64,000 bases of DNA from Thermosipho africanus Ob7 (GCF_003351105.1 NZ_NKRG01000002.1:1-64000), one strand, 5' to 3'. Counted from the stretch's first letter, positions 28,736 through 40,923 are shown. Numbers and translations: made by a program. The notes: generated by a model not told the origin, from the sequence alone.

Positions 28736-30892
28736 TTACTTTAAACCAGTTCTTGCAATTCCTTTAATGAAATATTTTTGTGTGAATAAAAATAGTATGA
28801 TCACTGGAAGTACTGAAAATGTCGCAGCTGCCATTAACTGGTTATATAATGTCCCAACATCTGAACTAAAGTTTTGAAGACCTACGGGTAATGTTCTATA
28901 TTTGTCAGAATTTGTTACAATTAAAACCCACAAGAAACTATTCCAACTTCCCACAAATTTCAAAAGTGCTCCAGTTATTATTACTGGTTTACTCAATGGT
29001 ACAACTATTTGCCATAAAAATCTCCAGTGTGAACAACCATCTATTTTCGAAGCATCAAATAGTTCTTTTGGAATTGATAAAAAGTGTTGTCTCATTAAGA
29101 ATATAGCAAAAACACTAACAATCCAAGGAATAATTAACGAATAGTATGTATCAATCCAACCAAATTTTGAAATTGTTATAAAGTTTGGCACTAATAAAAC
29201 CTCACCAGGTACCATCATTGTTGCTAAGAACAAACCAAACAAAGCATTTTTCCCAGGAAAATTCATCCAAGAAAATGCATAAGCAGCCATAGATGCTAAT
29301 ATTACTTCTAATACTGTTGTTGCCGTCGCAACAAAAACTGTATTAATATAATACTGACCAAAAGGCGCAGCTTTCCATGCATCAACATAATTTTGGAATA
29401 TATTCTTTATTATTTCACCAAATGTAAATGAAAGATTTATTGTTGATAAATTGTCATCGCTTAGATAAATAGGTGCAATTCCATTCAACTCAATTTCTAT
29501 AACTTCACCATTTCTTACTCTAACTGCTTTAACAAATTCTGGAGCATCAATAATCATCCATGAATTCATTGAATTATTATAAACCTTTCTTACTAAGTCA
29601 AGCTGATCAGTAAGCAGAATTAACTCTTTCAAAAATCTTTTATAATTTTCTAACTCACCAGAAATACTTCCAATTTTTGCTTTTAATATTTTATATGAAC
29701 TACTATCACTTAATATTTTATCAGAAATATCTAGCAAATCATCAAAACTTCCATTCTTTAAAATTTGTTCATAATCGATTCCTTCTTCAATTAAAAGATT
29801 TTTATATGTAACAATTAAACTTTTTAAATTATTCAAAAATGATGTCTCAATCTTATATTCATTTAAAAAATAGTCGTCAATCTTTTTAGAAAACTTTTCA
29901 GGTAGATTATCAAAATCTTCTGAGGCAATTAGATTGTTTAAAATTTCTGACTCAGGTAATCTCTTTAAATTTTCTTTTAATAATGCTATTCGTTCATTTT
30001 TTGTCATAACTTTTGCAATAATTGGCTTATCAACTCTTTTAATTTGTAATTGCTTAAAGTATCTATATACCTCTAAATAAAATTTAATGTAATCCTTTTC
30101 TTGTAAAATGACATTTACAACCTTTGTGTTGAAAATATTTGTTAATTCATTTTTACCACTATAGACTAGATTTATAGAATCTAATAGTTTATAAAGCTCG
30201 TTAATTTCATCATTAGTTAATACTAAAGATTTACCTGCTTTGTATTTTAATATATCTTCTCTTAAAGTAATAAGACTTTCTTTAGCTTTATTTAGAAAAT
30301 CTTTAAATCTTGTTTGTTCGCTCTTATCTGATACTCTTCTTTCCACAAATTTACTTACTAATTCTATTCCAGATATTGCATTGTTAATTTTTGTTTCAAG
30401 ATTTGAAATGTAGTTTAATCTTTTAAAATAAGGAGAATTTCCGCTATTGTAAAAGAGAAAAACTTCTTCAAAGAACTTTTCTGGAGACTCAGTTGAAAAT
30501 TGCTGTGGAAATTTCAAAGATTTGAGCCACTTACTAAAATTATCCATAGAAGCCTTTTCAATATAATCATATCCAGTTATATCTAATATCATTTTACCTC
30601 TATAAAAAGGATCATCTTCAACTGATATATTTAGAACATTTTGATCATCATCTTTTGATGATGTAAAACTTAGAGCCTCACTTAAGCTTATGCCTTTCAA
30701 TGTTCTTAAAGCTCCAATTTTTGTTTCAACTTTTACTTGTCTTGTAGAAAAGAAATTTTTTGAAAACCATTTAGGGGGCCATTGTTGAACTTCACTTGGG
30801 AGTTTAAAAGAAGTAACAATCATCCATGCAAAAGGCATAATCATAACAACAAAACCAATTGATAGTAATAGGTAGATAATCAATTTCTTCAT
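28736..30892 (-). CDS. MalG-like sugar ABC permease with about 440-residue extracytoplasmic insertion
   Basis: About 718 residues, against the usual 270-300. TM1 (about 5-25) ends at [12 protein letters not shown]. Residues about 45-485 are an inserted, mostly helical, charged segment with no membrane helices. The normal MalG core (five helices) then resumes at [16 protein letters not shown]. The EAA loop [13 protein letters not shown] is intact. The insertion sits in the periplasmic loop after TM1. ATG at 30892 is used because GAGGTG lies six bases upstream. The MalF-like partner is the next gene upstream. No binding protein or ATPase gene is adjacent. Confidence 0.88.
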   Translation of the reverse strand: MKKLIIYLLLSIGFVVMIMPFAWMIVTSFKLPSEVQQWPPKWFSKNFFSTRQVKVETKIGALRTLKGISLSEALSFTSSKDDDQNVLNISVEDDPFYRGKMILDITGYDYIEKASMDNFSKWLKSLKFPQQFSTESPEKFFEEVFLFYNSGNSPYFKRLNYISNLETKINNAISGIELVSKFVERRVSDKSEQTRFKDFLNKAKESLITLREDILKYKAGKSLVLTNDEINELYKLLDSINLVYSGKNELTNIFNTKVVNVILQEKDYIKFYLEVYRYFKQLQIKRVDKPIIAKVMTKNERIALLKENLKRLPESEILNNLIASEDFDNLPEKFSKKIDDYFLNEYKIETSFLNNLKSLIVTYKNLLIEEGIDYEQILKNGSFDDLLDISDKILSDSSSYKILKAKIGSISGELENYKRFLKELILLTDQLDLVRKVYNNSMNSWMIIDAPEFVKAVRVRNGEVIEIELNGIAPIYLSDDNLSTINLSFTFGEIIKNIFQNYVDAWKAAPFGQYYINTVFVATATTVLEVILASMAAYAFSWMNFPGKNALFGLFLATMMVPGEVLLVPNFITISKFGWIDTYYSLIIPWIVSVFAIFLMRQHFLSIPKELFDASKIDGCSHWRFLWQIVVPLSKPVIITGALLKFVGSWNSFLWVLIVTNSDKYRTLPVGLQNFSSDVGTLYNQLMAAATFSVLPVIILFLFTQKYFIKGIARTGLK

Positions 30893-30902
30893 CACTTTCA
30901 CC

Positions 30903-32192
30903 TCACGATACGTATTCTACGACTTTATTTCCAACTTTATATTGAATAGCTGTGAATATTAAAATTATGCCAAACAAAAGATATGCAGCGGCACTTGCAA
31001 TTCCCATTCTTTGTTGCCTGTAGAAAAGGTCAAAAACATAATATACCATTGTCATACCGCTGTTATTATATGGGCCTGGTAAACCATCATAAAGAACATA
31101 AACTTGTGCAAAAACTTTAAATGCTCCAATCATCGAAACTATTAATAAGAAAAACGTTGTTGGTGAAAGTAGAGGCCAAGTAATTTTTGAAAATTTATGC
31201 CATGAATTTGCGCCATCAACTTCTGCAGCTTCATAATAAAATTGATCAATATTTTGTAGACCCGCAAGAAAAATAATTGCATCGTATCCAATTTGTTTCC
31301 ATATAGAAACAATGGCAATTGTTGGAATTGTCCACTTTTCATCTTTAAGCCACCTTATTGGCTCTATACCAAACCATGATAGGAAATAATTTAAAAGACC
31401 AAATTCATCATTAAAAATCCATTTCCACACTAGTGATACAGCAACAACAGAAGTAACAAAAGGAATAAAATAACTTGTTCTGAAAAACACTTTAAATCTT
31501 ATATTAGAGTTTAAAAGAACCGCAAGGAAAAGTGATATTGCAAGAGTAATAGGAACGGTTAAAATTACATAATAAAAAGTATTAACTAACGCTTTAACAA
31601 ATAAATTTTTGTCTTTAGCGTCCATAAAGAAGTTTAATAAACCATTTTCGTTAAACTTACTTGCTTCTATCATAACATAAGTAAAAATAATAGCAGCCAC
31701 ATTTAACCACGTATAGTTTCTGTAAAGTCTCATTTGTTCTCTGTTTTTAAAGTTGTAAAATACCAAAATAAAAATTACAATGTCAAAGAAAATCATGAGA
31801 TAAAAATTCATATTTTTAAAAAATGGAATTAATATAATCGGAATGACATTTAGTAAAAGTAAAAGAATGTTCTTTTTTTTACTAAATACTGTTATTAATG
31901 TGTAAAAGGTAACGACAATCAATATAGCAATAAAGATGTAACCAATTGAAAAAATAAAGCACTCAAAAAATGAATATTTTGGAGGATAGTCAAACTCAAA
32001 AATGCTTAAATAGTTATCAAGACCATTAAAGTAAGGGGCATTCATATTTCTAAAGTCCCATTTAAAAAAGCTCAAAACAAAGGAAAAACCGACTGGCCAG
32101 AAAACGAATATTCCTAGAACTATAAGAGATGGTAATAAAAACAAATAAGCAAGTAAAGATTCTTTAAGCTTTTTCTTTGTAGCAGTTTTCAC
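30903..32192 (-). CDS. MalF-like sugar ABC permease with extra membrane segments
   Basis: A 429-residue permease. TM1 (about 15-38) carries the usual FLLPSLIVLGIFVFWPV. Three to four additional hydrophobic segments (about 70-165) follow, then the standard binding-protein-dependent core (about 200-429) with the EAA loop YYEAAEVDGANSWHKF. It should pair with the large MalG-like protein. The GTG start has GGAGGGG seven bases upstream. It is the first gene of the pair, 13 bases after hslU. Confidence 0.9.
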   Translation of the reverse strand: MKTATKKKLKESLLAYLFLLPSLIVLGIFVFWPVGFSFVLSFFKWDFRNMNAPYFNGLDNYLSIFEFDYPPKYSFFECFIFSIGYIFIAILIVVTFYTLITVFSKKKNILLLLLNVIPIILIPFFKNMNFYLMIFFDIVIFILVFYNFKNREQMRLYRNYTWLNVAAIIFTYVMIEASKFNENGLLNFFMDAKDKNLFVKALVNTFYYVILTVPITLAISLFLAVLLNSNIRFKVFFRTSYFIPFVTSVVAVSLVWKWIFNDEFGLLNYFLSWFGIEPIRWLKDEKWTIPTIAIVSIWKQIGYDAIIFLAGLQNIDQFYYEAAEVDGANSWHKFSKITWPLLSPTTFFLLIVSMIGAFKVFAQVYVLYDGLPGPYNNSGMTMVYYVFDLFYRQQRMGIASAAAYLLFGIILIFTAIQYKVGNKVVEYVS

Positions 32193-32205
32193 TTAATTTC
32201 CCCTC

Positions 32206-33585
32206 CTACAGAATATATGAAGTTAAATCTTCATCTTCAATTATTCCCTTTAATTTCTTTGTTACATAATAAGCATCTACAATAACTTTTTCTTCTATTT
32301 CTGGTGCTTCAAACAATACATCTTCTAAGACTTTTTCAAGCACTGTATAAAGTCTTCTGGCTCCAATATTTTCAAGTTTTTGATTTAATTTGTAAGAAAC
32401 TCTTGCAAGCTCTTTTATTCCATCATCTGTAAATTCTAATTGTACGTTTTCAGTATATAATAGCGCTTGATATTGTTTCGTAAGAGCATTTTCAGGTTCA
32501 ACTAGTATTCTTACAAAATCTTCTTCTTTAAGAGGCTCAAGTTCGACTCTTATTGGGAATCTACCTTGAAGTTCTGGAATAAGATCTGAAGGTTTTGAGA
32601 CGTGAAATGCCCCAGCTGCTATAAATAATATATAATCTGTTTTTACTGGACCGTATTTAGTTGTTATTGTAGTTCCTTCAACAATTGGTAATAAATCTCT
32701 TTGAACTCCCTGCCTTGAAACGTCTTGCCCACTACTCCCTGTTTTTGCTGCTATTTTATCCATCTCATCTATAAATATAATTCCTCTATTCTGTGCAAGT
32801 TCAAGAGCTGTTTGGATTGTTTCGTCCATATCAATTAATTTTTCTTCTTCTATAGGAAGCAAAACTTTTTTTGCTTCAGAAATTTTCATTCTCCTTCTCT
32901 TTTTTTGTTTTGGGAAAATATTTCCAATGACATTGGATAAATCCATACCAATGTCTTCCATTTCTGGAAGTCCAATAAAACCAATTGGCGAATTTGAGGT
33001 TTCAATCTCAATTTCAATTTCTTCATTATCAAGTTCTCCAGAACGTAATCTTCTTCTTAACTCTTCTCTTTTCCTTAAATTTTCTGAATAATCATCAGTT
33101 TGTTGTGGCTTTTCCATCTGCATTCCAAAAATATTTGCAAACGGAATTTGTGTTTTCTTTTTCAAAGGAACCAATGCATCTAAAATTCTCTCTTCAACAT
33201 TTAACTTTGCTTTTTCTTCAACTTCTTTCATTTTTTGTTGCTTAACCATATTAACAGCTATCTCAACCAGCTCTCTTATCATTGAATCAACATTCTTTCC
33301 GACATATCCAACTTCAGTAAATCTTGTTGCCTCTACCTTCAAAAATGGAGAGCCAGACAGTTGTGCAAGTCTTCTGGCAATTTCAGTTTTACCAACACCA
33401 GTTGGCCCTATCATCAATATGTTTTTTGGAGTAATTTCTTTTTTCCATTCGTCTGATAATTTTTGTCTTCTAATTCTGTTTCTAATAGCGATAGCTACAG
33501 CTTTTTTAGCTTTGCTTTGTCCAACAATATATTTATCTAGTTCTTCAACAATTTGTTTAGGTGTTAATTTGTCAAAATCACTCAT
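32206..33585 (-). CDS. hslU: ATP-dependent protease ATPase subunit HslU
   Basis: A 459-residue AAA+ unfoldase. DKYIVGQSKAKKAVAIA and GPTGVGKTE (Walker A, about 56-64) are near the N-terminus. An intermediate I-domain covers about 110-240, IIFIDEMDKI is Walker B, and the C-terminal tail ends DLTSYIL, the segment that docks into HslV. It unfolds substrates for the HslV peptidase. The usual partner hslV is not the neighbour here: upstream is an HD-domain gene. AGGAGG precedes the ATG. Confidence 0.96.
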   Translation of the reverse strand: MSDFDKLTPKQIVEELDKYIVGQSKAKKAVAIAIRNRIRRQKLSDEWKKEITPKNILMIGPTGVGKTEIARRLAQLSGSPFLKVEATRFTEVGYVGKNVDSMIRELVEIAVNMVKQQKMKEVEEKAKLNVEERILDALVPLKKKTQIPFANIFGMQMEKPQQTDDYSENLRKREELRRRLRSGELDNEEIEIEIETSNSPIGFIGLPEMEDIGMDLSNVIGNIFPKQKKRRRMKISEAKKVLLPIEEEKLIDMDETIQTALELAQNRGIIFIDEMDKIAAKTGSSGQDVSRQGVQRDLLPIVEGTTITTKYGPVKTDYILFIAAGAFHVSKPSDLIPELQGRFPIRVELEPLKEEDFVRILVEPENALTKQYQALLYTENVQLEFTDDGIKELARVSYKLNQKLENIGARRLYTVLEKVLEDVLFEAPEIEEKVIVDAYYVTKKLKGIIEDEDLTSYIL

Positions 33586-33596
33586 ATTTGTTCCTC

Positions 33597-34592
33597 CTAT
33601 TCTTTTAATATTCTTTTTATTGATATTTTTTCTTTTTTTATGTCAATTTCCCTATTTTCTACCTTTACAATGGGAAACACACCATTAGATACTTTAAGAA
33701 CAACACCCTTTCTACCATCACTAAGTTCAACAATTGTACCAGTTGGATAAATTCCAACATAATGGACAAATTTTGAAACAATTTGAGGGTCAAAGTATTT
33801 TCCAGAATTAATAATTATAAATTTCAAAGCTTCGTAAGGAGTTAAAGCATCGCCTGGAAAATCTTTACTAATCAAAGTGTCATAAGCATCTGCTACAGCA
33901 ATAATTCTAGAGAAAATTGGTATCGAACTTTCCTTTAAACCTCTTGGAAATCCTTTTCCATCGTATCTTTCATGATGATGTAAAACGCCAAGAAGTATAT
34001 CATTATTTGTTTCAAAGTAATTCTTTATTAACGCTGCTGATTTTATTGGGTGAGTATCATAGTAGTTTATCACATCACGAATCGGTTTGTCATGTGATAA
34101 GTCATGCAAAAATGAAGAAATAACTAGCTTTGTTAGTAATTCGCGGTCAAAACCTAAATTTATCCCAATTATTGAGGAAATTACAGCTACATTTATACAG
34201 TGCCTTATAAGAGGTTTTGAGTCATTGTTTAACAAATTTAATATTTTTTCATCAATTTTTTTCAATACCTCATTCAAAATATTTTCAGATTGTTCTACCA
34301 TAGCACTTATGTTCATTTGACCATTTTTAATTTCATTTAATGCATTTTCTAATTCCTCAGAGAGGGCTCGATAGTTTTCGTAATCAATTGTTGGCTCTAC
34401 TTCGCTACTAATAAATATTTCTTCTTCATAAATAGGAAGAGAATTTACTCCTCTGCTTTTTAGAAGGACAATATCCCCTTCTTTTAATATTGAACCTTTT
34501 TTTAGTAAGATAATAAAACCGGAAGGATCATAAACATCCTCGCCAAGTTTTTCACCTGGCTTTACTTTATTAACGTTTTTCCAAATAATCAA
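33597..34592 (-). CDS. Cytoplasmic HD-GYP-type phosphodiesterase
   Basis: A 331-residue soluble protein. The N-terminal about 100 residues contain DVYDPSGFIILLKKGS, a domain often ahead of HD-GYP. The HD domain has SFLHDLSHD and LHHHERYDGKGFPRG, so the third motif reads GFP instead of GYP. A small C-terminal domain (PTGTIVELSDGRKGVVLKV) follows, as in other soluble members. It may degrade cyclic dinucleotides. The TTG start has GGAGGGG six bases upstream. It overlaps the M16 peptidase gene by 23 bases. Confidence 0.85.
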   Translation of the reverse strand: MIIWKNVNKVKPGEKLGEDVYDPSGFIILLKKGSILKEGDIVLLKSRGVNSLPIYEEEIFISSEVEPTIDYENYRALSEELENALNEIKNGQMNISAMVEQSENILNEVLKKIDEKILNLLNNDSKPLIRHCINVAVISSIIGINLGFDRELLTKLVISSFLHDLSHDKPIRDVINYYDTHPIKSAALIKNYFETNNDILLGVLHHHERYDGKGFPRGLKESSIPIFSRIIAVADAYDTLISKDFPGDALTPYEALKFIIINSGKYFDPQIVSKFVHYVGIYPTGTIVELSDGRKGVVLKVSNGVFPIVKVENREIDIKKEKISIKRILKE

Positions 34593-35832
34593 ATTTCACC
34601 CCTCCAAGTTTGTCAAAATAATCAATATTTTCATTTGCTACATAAAACAATGACCATTTAGAGCTAAATAATTTTTCAAAAACGCTATTTACGTTGTCTT
34701 TTGTAATATTTTTTATCTTAGAAACAATATCGTTGGGTAATTCTGGTTCTACTTCATTTGATATATATTCAATTATAAGCGTCGTCAAAGTTGAAGTATT
34801 TTCAGTGGAAAGTTCAAGTTTTCCAATTAATCTTTTAATACCGTACTCAAATAATTCATCAGTTAAATTAAAATTATTAATTGAATTTAACATCTTTTCA
34901 TGAAATTTTTGAACCTTTTCTATTGAAGTCGCCGCATAAATATTAAAAATTCCCCAATTTTTATGCGCAAGATTTGAAGTATAAATATCATAAACAAGGC
35001 CTTCTTTTTCCCTTATTTCTTCAAAAAAATATGAGCTCATTCCACTACTTAAAATAGTATTCAAGACAATTGCTGCATATCTATCCGTTTCTTGTAATGA
35101 AAAACCATCAGTTACATATAAGATATGTACTTGATTTGCATTTTTCATTATCTTTCTTCGTATAATTCCATGCTTAATAATGCTCTTATGTTTTATTGTT
35201 CTTTCACCAGGCCTTTTAATTTTCTCCAATTCTTCTAAAATTTTACCAAAAATTTCTTCAGGTAAATGACCAACTATTATCACTTTTACATTATATGGAT
35301 TATAAAATTCTCCATGAAATTCTTTTATATCGTCCAATCCTATTGATTTTATAGTTTCTTCAAAGCCAATTACAGGTTTTGAGTGAGGCCCATTTATTCC
35401 TTCTTGAAACATTAATTCATACAAATTATTTAAAGGTTCTTCTTTATTTGATAGGTATTCATGGTAAATAATTTCTCTTTCAAGCTCCAAATCTTCTTTT
35501 TTGAAAACCGGATGAAAAACTATTTCTTTTAACACGTCAAAAGTTTCGTAAGCCATTGATGAAGGTACCTTGGCGTAGTATACAGTATTTTCCTTATCCG
35601 TCCATGCGTTAAGTAACCCTCCAACCGATTCAACAGTTAATTTTAGTTCTTTCATAGAATATTTTTCTGTTCCCCTAAAAGAAAGGTGTTCTATAAAGTG
35701 AGAAATACCAAGAAGATTGGTTGGTTCATATACAGAACCAACTCCTACATTGAAAGCTATTGTTACTGACCTAATTCCATCAATTTTGTAATAATATACT
35801 TCTAATCCATTACTTAATACAACCTTTTTCAT
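34570..35832 (-). CDS. M16-family zinc metallopeptidase
   Basis: About 420 residues. The inverted zinc motif HFIEH (about 46-50, followed by LSFRGT) and the downstream ELEREIIYHEY with the third ligand mark an active M16 peptidase of the PqqL/mitochondrial-processing-peptidase group. A second, inactive-like half follows. MKKVVLSNGLEV at 35832 has GGGTG five bases upstream; ATG codons at 35835 and 35844 are alternatives. M16 next to pnp is a frequent bacterial arrangement. Confidence 0.92.
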   Translation of the reverse strand: MKKVVLSNGLEVYYYKIDGIRSVTIAFNVGVGSVYEPTNLLGISHFIEHLSFRGTEKYSMKELKLTVESVGGLLNAWTDKENTVYYAKVPSSMAYETFDVLKEIVFHPVFKKEDLELEREIIYHEYLSNKEEPLNNLYELMFQEGINGPHSKPVIGFEETIKSIGLDDIKEFHGEFYNPYNVKVIIVGHLPEEIFGKILEELEKIKRPGERTIKHKSIIKHGIIRRKIMKNANQVHILYVTDGFSLQETDRYAAIVLNTILSSGMSSYFFEEIREKEGLVYDIYTSNLAHKNWGIFNIYAATSIEKVQKFHEKMLNSINNFNLTDELFEYGIKRLIGKLELSTENTSTLTTLIIEYISNEVEPELPNDIVSKIKNITKDNVNSVFEKLFSSKWSLFYVANENIDYFDKLGGVKFDYLEKR

Positions 35833-35850
35833 CATATCACCCATTAACTA

Positions 35851-37944
35851 TTAATTAGTTTTCCCAAGTTGTATTCTTCCATTTTCATCTATATTAACAA
35901 CAATAACTTTTATAGTATCACCAATTTTATATTTTTCCTTAAAGTTTTTAGAATCTTCACCAAGTTTACTTGAATGCGCAAGCCCAATTTTTCCAGGCAT
36001 TAATTCAACAAAAATACCATAAGGTTCAATTCTTGTAATTTTTCCTTCAAACACATCTCCTACTTCAATATCTTTAGTAATCGTCTTAATATATTCTATC
36101 GCTTCATTAACCTTTTTTTGATCTTTTCCATAAATTGAAACCTTACCAGTAGTATCATCAATTGAAATTTCTACGTCATATTCTTTAATGATAGATTTAA
36201 TAACTTTACCTCCAGGACCTATCAATTCTCCTACTTTCATTGGATCTATTTCAATTGTTACAATTAATGGAGCATAAGGTGATAGTGATTCTCTAGGCTT
36301 TTCTATAGTATTGAACATGATATCTAGAATTTTCATACGTGCTTCTTTTGCTTGTTGCAAAGCCCTTTTAAGTAATTCCTCACCAACACCTGCAACTTTA
36401 CAATCCATTTGAAAAGCTGTTATTCCATTCCTCGTGCCAGCAACTTTGAAGTCCATATCTCCCCAATGATCTTCCAATCCTTGAATATCTGTAAGAACAA
36501 CTTCCTTCCCATCTTCTATTATAAGGCCCATAGCTACACCAGCTACATGAGTTCTTATAGGAACACCAGCATCCATTAATGCTAGTGAGCCAGAACACAC
36601 CGTAGCCATTGATGATGAACCATTTGATTCGAGAATTTCTGAGACAACCCGTACAACATACGGAAACTCTTCTTCACTTGGTACTACAGCTTTTAAAGCT
36701 CTTTCTGCTAGATGCCCGTGGCCTATTTCCCTTCTTCCTGGACCTCTTAATGGTTTTACTTCTCCAACAGAAAATGGGGGAAAATTATAATGTAAAATAA
36801 ATCTTTTCGTACCCTCTTCCATTATTGTGTCCACTATCTGTTCTTCCATAGGTGCACCTAAGGTTACAATTCCTAAACTCTGAGTTTCACCTCTAGTAAA
36901 CAATGCCGAACCATGTGTTCTTGGAAGTACTCCAACTTCACAAGTAATAGGTCTAATCTCATCAACTTTTCTACCATCTGCTCTAATTCCCTCTTCAATA
37001 ATTATTTTTCTCATTAATTTTTTTGTCCTCTCATCAAAATACTCTTTCAATAAAGATTCTTGTAAAATTTTTTCATCATCTTCCATCTCAATATCCTCAA
37101 ATATCTTCTCAAGTATTTGATCTCTATATTCCTTTAATTTTGCAGATCTTTCTAGCTTTTCTTTAATTAAGAGTTTATCTCTTAATTCTTCTTCTGAGAT
37201 CATTTCTTCAAATTTACTTATTAATGTTTCATTCGGTTTTGGCTCTTCAATTTCCATTTTTTGCACATCAAATTGACTTAAAATTTCTTCTTCGAATTCA
37301 ATTATCTGCTTGATAGCATCGTGTGCTACCATTAATGCATTTACCATCTCTTCTTCCGTTACTTCTTTTGCTTCACCTTCTACCATTGTAATTGCATCTT
37401 TACTTCCAGCAACAACAATATCTAGCCTACTTTTTTCAAGCTGTTCTTCAGTTGGGAAAACAACAAATTTACCATCTACATATCCCAATCTTACACCTGC
37501 AACAATACCTTCAAAAGGAATCTTTGAAACATTTAGTGCAAGTGAAGCAGCTATTATTCCAGTTACATCTGGTGGAGTATTACCATCAACAGATAATACA
37601 GTAACAATTAACTGAACATCATTTCTTAAATATTTTGGAAATAGAGGCCTTATTGGTCTATCAATTAACCTTGCAGAAAGTATTGCAGATTCAGAAGGTT
37701 TCCCCTCTCTCTTAATAAATCCTCCAGGAATTTTCCCCGCAGCATAAAATTTTTCTTGATATTCAACTGTTAAAGGAACAAAATCTACTCCTTCTATAGT
37801 TCTATCAGAAATATTTGCTGTAGCAAGTACCACACTATCCCCAAATTGCACCCAGACGGAACCAGCTGATTGTTTAGCTACTTTTCCATGTTGAACTATC
37901 ATTTTTCGCCCAAATAATTCTTTGGTCCATTCTCTAAATTGCAT
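35851..37944 (-). CDS. pnp: Polynucleotide phosphorylase
   Basis: A 697-residue enzyme: two RNase PH domains (1-220 and about 315-540), a helical linker, a KH domain (about 555-615, [16 protein letters not shown]) and an S1 domain (about 620-695, [21 protein letters not shown]). FFRGET-type [12 protein letters not shown], and LMDAGVPI with the catalytic Asp region, are visible. It degrades RNA 3' to 5' using phosphate. A GGAGGTG site precedes the ATG. Confidence 0.97.
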   Translation of the reverse strand: MQFREWTKELFGRKMIVQHGKVAKQSAGSVWVQFGDSVVLATANISDRTIEGVDFVPLTVEYQEKFYAAGKIPGGFIKREGKPSESAILSARLIDRPIRPLFPKYLRNDVQLIVTVLSVDGNTPPDVTGIIAASLALNVSKIPFEGIVAGVRLGYVDGKFVVFPTEEQLEKSRLDIVVAGSKDAITMVEGEAKEVTEEEMVNALMVAHDAIKQIIEFEEEILSQFDVQKMEIEEPKPNETLISKFEEMISEEELRDKLLIKEKLERSAKLKEYRDQILEKIFEDIEMEDDEKILQESLLKEYFDERTKKLMRKIIIEEGIRADGRKVDEIRPITCEVGVLPRTHGSALFTRGETQSLGIVTLGAPMEEQIVDTIMEEGTKRFILHYNFPPFSVGEVKPLRGPGRREIGHGHLAERALKAVVPSEEEFPYVVRVVSEILESNGSSSMATVCSGSLALMDAGVPIRTHVAGVAMGLIIEDGKEVVLTDIQGLEDHWGDMDFKVAGTRNGITAFQMDCKVAGVGEELLKRALQQAKEARMKILDIMFNTIEKPRESLSPYAPLIVTIEIDPMKVGELIGPGGKVIKSIIKEYDVEISIDDTTGKVSIYGKDQKKVNEAIEYIKTITKDIEVGDVFEGKITRIEPYGIFVELMPGKIGLAHSSKLGEDSKNFKEKYKIGDTIKVIVVNIDENGRIQLGKTN

Positions 37945-37955
37945 AATTACACCTC

Positions 37956-40064
37956 CTAAAATTCTTTATTTATCTTCTCTATACTGGTCTTTGTAAATAT
38001 TTCAAAAGAAAAATTGCGCTTTTTGTGTTTATATCCTTCACGTATTTTCTTCATTTTAATTTCACCGTGCTCATAAATAAACTTGTATAAGTTATACATT
38101 CCTTTTTTATAATTATTTGTTTTTCCATCATCTTCATAAAAATAACCTATTGCTTTACCACTATAAGCAAATACTTTTCCAAAAATTTCATCGTCATATG
38201 AATTTTCTAAATATTGTTTTGATTCTTGCGTTAAAATAATTGAACCATCTAACGCAAAATGCGGTATCTCTTCTAATGTTGCATTTACCTCATGCCATCC
38301 TTTGTTTAAGAATTTATTATTGTTCAAATCATAAGATCTCTTTGGAAGATAAACTAAACGGCTTTTTGCTCCAGGTTTATAGATTGGGGCAACTATAATA
38401 CTTCTTCCAACCATAAATTGATCATCAATCTGATAAGTTTTTTTATCTTTTTCAAAATGCAAAAATAAAGGCGCTATTAATGGAATATCCTTTAAAATAC
38501 CTATCATATATTCACTATACAAATAAGGAATAAGTCTATATCTATATTCAATTATCTTCTTTAGTATTTTTTCATACTTTTTGTCAAAAGTCCAAGGTTC
38601 TTGCCTTCTCGTTCCAATAGCAGAATGATTTCTAAATAGTGGCATAAAAGAGCCTAATTGCATAAACCTTACCATTAGTTCTGCAGATGTGTTTCCACCA
38701 AATCCTCCTACGTCAAAACCTGTATTAAAAACTCCAACTAAACTCAAAGACATAATTCTTTGGATTTCAAGCAATATATGTTCCCACCAGCTATGGTTGT
38801 CACCAGTCCAGACACCGCCAAACCTTTGCACACCTGAATATGCAGCTCTTGTTATATTTATATTTCTGTAATTTTTTGGAAATCCTTCCTGAGTAGCACG
38901 AATCATGTTGAAACCATATACATTTCTTAGTTTATAATGTTTTTTACCATTTAAATGTACAATTTCATTTCCTCTATCTTTCCTCGGTATGGAACCAATT
39001 TCTCCAAATGCCCCAGCAACACCTATTCCATCTTCTAACTTTAAATTTTCCAATTTTTCTTTTGCATGTGCTATATCTTCATCGGTTCCAAAAATTGCAA
39101 TTTCATTCATATCATTCCATATTCCATCAATACCATCTTTTACAAATTCTCTAACTTTTTGCGACCACCATTTTCTGACATTTTTGCTCGTAAAATCAGG
39201 AAATCTAACTCTACCGGGCCAGACTGCACCTTCAAAATCTTTTCCCATATTGTCTTTTAAAAAATATCTATCTTTTGCTTCTTCAAATACTCTATAACCT
39301 TCTTCAACCTTAACTCCCGGATCTAGTATTGCAGATACTTTAAATCCCATTTTATGCAATTCTTCTAGCATCTCTTTATGATCAGAGAACTTTTCTTTAT
39401 TCCATGTAAATAATTTAAAACTATCCATATAATCAATATCTAACCATATAACATCACAGGGGATTTGTTTTTCTCTAAAAGTCTTTGCCAAATTTAACAC
39501 TTCTTCTTTTGAAAAATAACTCCATCTGCTTTGCTGATATCCAAGGCTCCAAAAGGGAAAAGCTACATTTTTACCAGTTAAATACAGATAACTTTTTAAT
39601 AATTTGTCTATTTTTTCTTCTAAAATAACATACTGAGTAAATCCTTCCCCTCTAATTTTAAATGTTATTATGTTTCTTCCTTCACTATCCAAATCAATTT
39701 CCATATATCCCGGATAATCTGTAAATATTCCATATTTTTTATTTTCATTTACAAAAATAAAAAACGGGAAACTTTTATATAAAGGTTCAGAACCTGGATG
39801 GTGAGTAAAATTATCGGTATTCCAGAATATATATTGCTTTCCTCTTCTATTAAATTGTCCTACTTTATCGCCAAATCCAAAAATCATTCCTTCTTCTATT
39901 TTCTTTTCTAATACTAAAAATTCTCCTTCTTTTTTTAAAGAAATATCTTCGAAAATATTTTCAATTTTATATTTTTCGCTTTTTGGAAGTATTTTAACTC
40001 TTTTTTCTTTTATTACGGCTTCACTATCTACATCAGGATTTCCGTAAATAAGCTTATAAATCAA
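37956..40064 (-). CDS. GH31 family alpha-glucosidase-like enzyme
   Basis: A 702-residue glycoside hydrolase. [19 protein letters not shown] is the substrate-pocket strand. [13 protein letters not shown] contains the nucleophile Asp, and [14 protein letters not shown] the acid/base Asp. [15 protein letters not shown] completes the barrel signature. There is no signal peptide, so it acts inside the cell, likely on alpha-linked oligosaccharides. The TTG start has AAGGAG nine bases upstream. The exact linkage cannot be predicted. Confidence 0.92.
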   Translation of the reverse strand: MIYKLIYGNPDVDSEAVIKEKRVKILPKSEKYKIENIFEDISLKKEGEFLVLEKKIEEGMIFGFGDKVGQFNRRGKQYIFWNTDNFTHHPGSEPLYKSFPFFIFVNENKKYGIFTDYPGYMEIDLDSEGRNIITFKIRGEGFTQYVILEEKIDKLLKSYLYLTGKNVAFPFWSLGYQQSRWSYFSKEEVLNLAKTFREKQIPCDVIWLDIDYMDSFKLFTWNKEKFSDHKEMLEELHKMGFKVSAILDPGVKVEEGYRVFEEAKDRYFLKDNMGKDFEGAVWPGRVRFPDFTSKNVRKWWSQKVREFVKDGIDGIWNDMNEIAIFGTDEDIAHAKEKLENLKLEDGIGVAGAFGEIGSIPRKDRGNEIVHLNGKKHYKLRNVYGFNMIRATQEGFPKNYRNINITRAAYSGVQRFGGVWTGDNHSWWEHILLEIQRIMSLSLVGVFNTGFDVGGFGGNTSAELMVRFMQLGSFMPLFRNHSAIGTRRQEPWTFDKKYEKILKKIIEYRYRLIPYLYSEYMIGILKDIPLIAPLFLHFEKDKKTYQIDDQFMVGRSIIVAPIYKPGAKSRLVYLPKRSYDLNNNKFLNKGWHEVNATLEEIPHFALDGSIILTQESKQYLENSYDDEIFGKVFAYSGKAIGYFYEDDGKTNNYKKGMYNLYKFIYEHGEIKMKKIREGYKHKKRNFSFEIFTKTSIEKINKEF

Positions 40065-40086
40065 TTGTACCAGCTCCTTGTCTTAT

Positions 40087-40923
40087 TTATATTATCATAT
40101 TATCAATTAATCTTGCTCTTCCAACAAATACTGCAATTGCAATTATAACTCTTCGATCTATTTTTTCTACAGGCTCCAAATTTTCTTCATCTACTATTTC
40201 AATATAATCTATTCTTAACAACGGATGTGTTAAAATCTTTTTCATTTCATTTTTAATAATTTCAACATCTTTTTCTCCCGATTCTATTAATTCTTTAGCT
40301 TTCAATAATGATTTATAAAGTCTAACAGCTTCTTTTCTTTCTTCGTCATTTAAATAAGTATTTCTTGATGATAATGCAAGTCCATCAGGTTCTCTTACAA
40401 TAGGCATTTCAACAAGCTCTACATCCATGTTTAAATCCCTTACCATTCTTCTTAAAACTCTAAATTGCTGTGCATCTTTTTGACCAAAGTAGGCTCTTGT
40501 AGGCTTTACAATATTAAATAACTTAGTAACAACAGTACAAACTCCTCTAAAGTGGCCAGGTCTTGAAGCACCACACAAAAATCTCGAAAGTTTTATTTCT
40601 TCAACATATGTTGAAAAAGAATCTGGATACATTTCTTCAACTGATGGCACAAAAACATAATCAACTTCCATATCTTTTAACATTGAGAGATCTCTTTCAA
40701 GATCTCTGGGATAATTGTTATAATCCTCATTCGGGCCAAACTGGGTTGGGTTAACAAAAATACTTACTATTGTTATATCATTTTCACTTTTTGCAGCTTT
40801 TACGAGCGATAGATGACCTTCGTGTAAAAAACCCATTGTTGGAACAAAACCTATAGTTTTTTTTGATTCGAGAATTTCCTTCGATATTTTCTTCATATCT
40901 TCAATTTTTTCTATTACTTTCAT
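40087..40923 (-). CDS. panC: Pantothenate synthetase
   Basis: A 278-residue ligase joining pantoate and beta-alanine with [18 protein letters not shown] (about 26-40) includes the HxGH nucleotide motif. [26 protein letters not shown] and [10 protein letters not shown] are also diagnostic. It overlaps the dprA gene by 23 bases. panB and panD are not seen in this window. Confidence 0.97.
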   Translation of the reverse strand: MKVIEKIEDMKKISKEILESKKTIGFVPTMGFLHEGHLSLVKAAKSENDITIVSIFVNPTQFGPNEDYNNYPRDLERDLSMLKDMEVDYVFVPSVEEMYPDSFSTYVEEIKLSRFLCGASRPGHFRGVCTVVTKLFNIVKPTRAYFGQKDAQQFRVLRRMVRDLNMDVELVEMPIVREPDGLALSSRNTYLNDEERKEAVRLYKSLLKAKELIESGEKDVEIIKNEMKKILTHPLLRIDYIEIVDEENLEPVEKIDRRVIIAIAVFVGRARLIDNMII

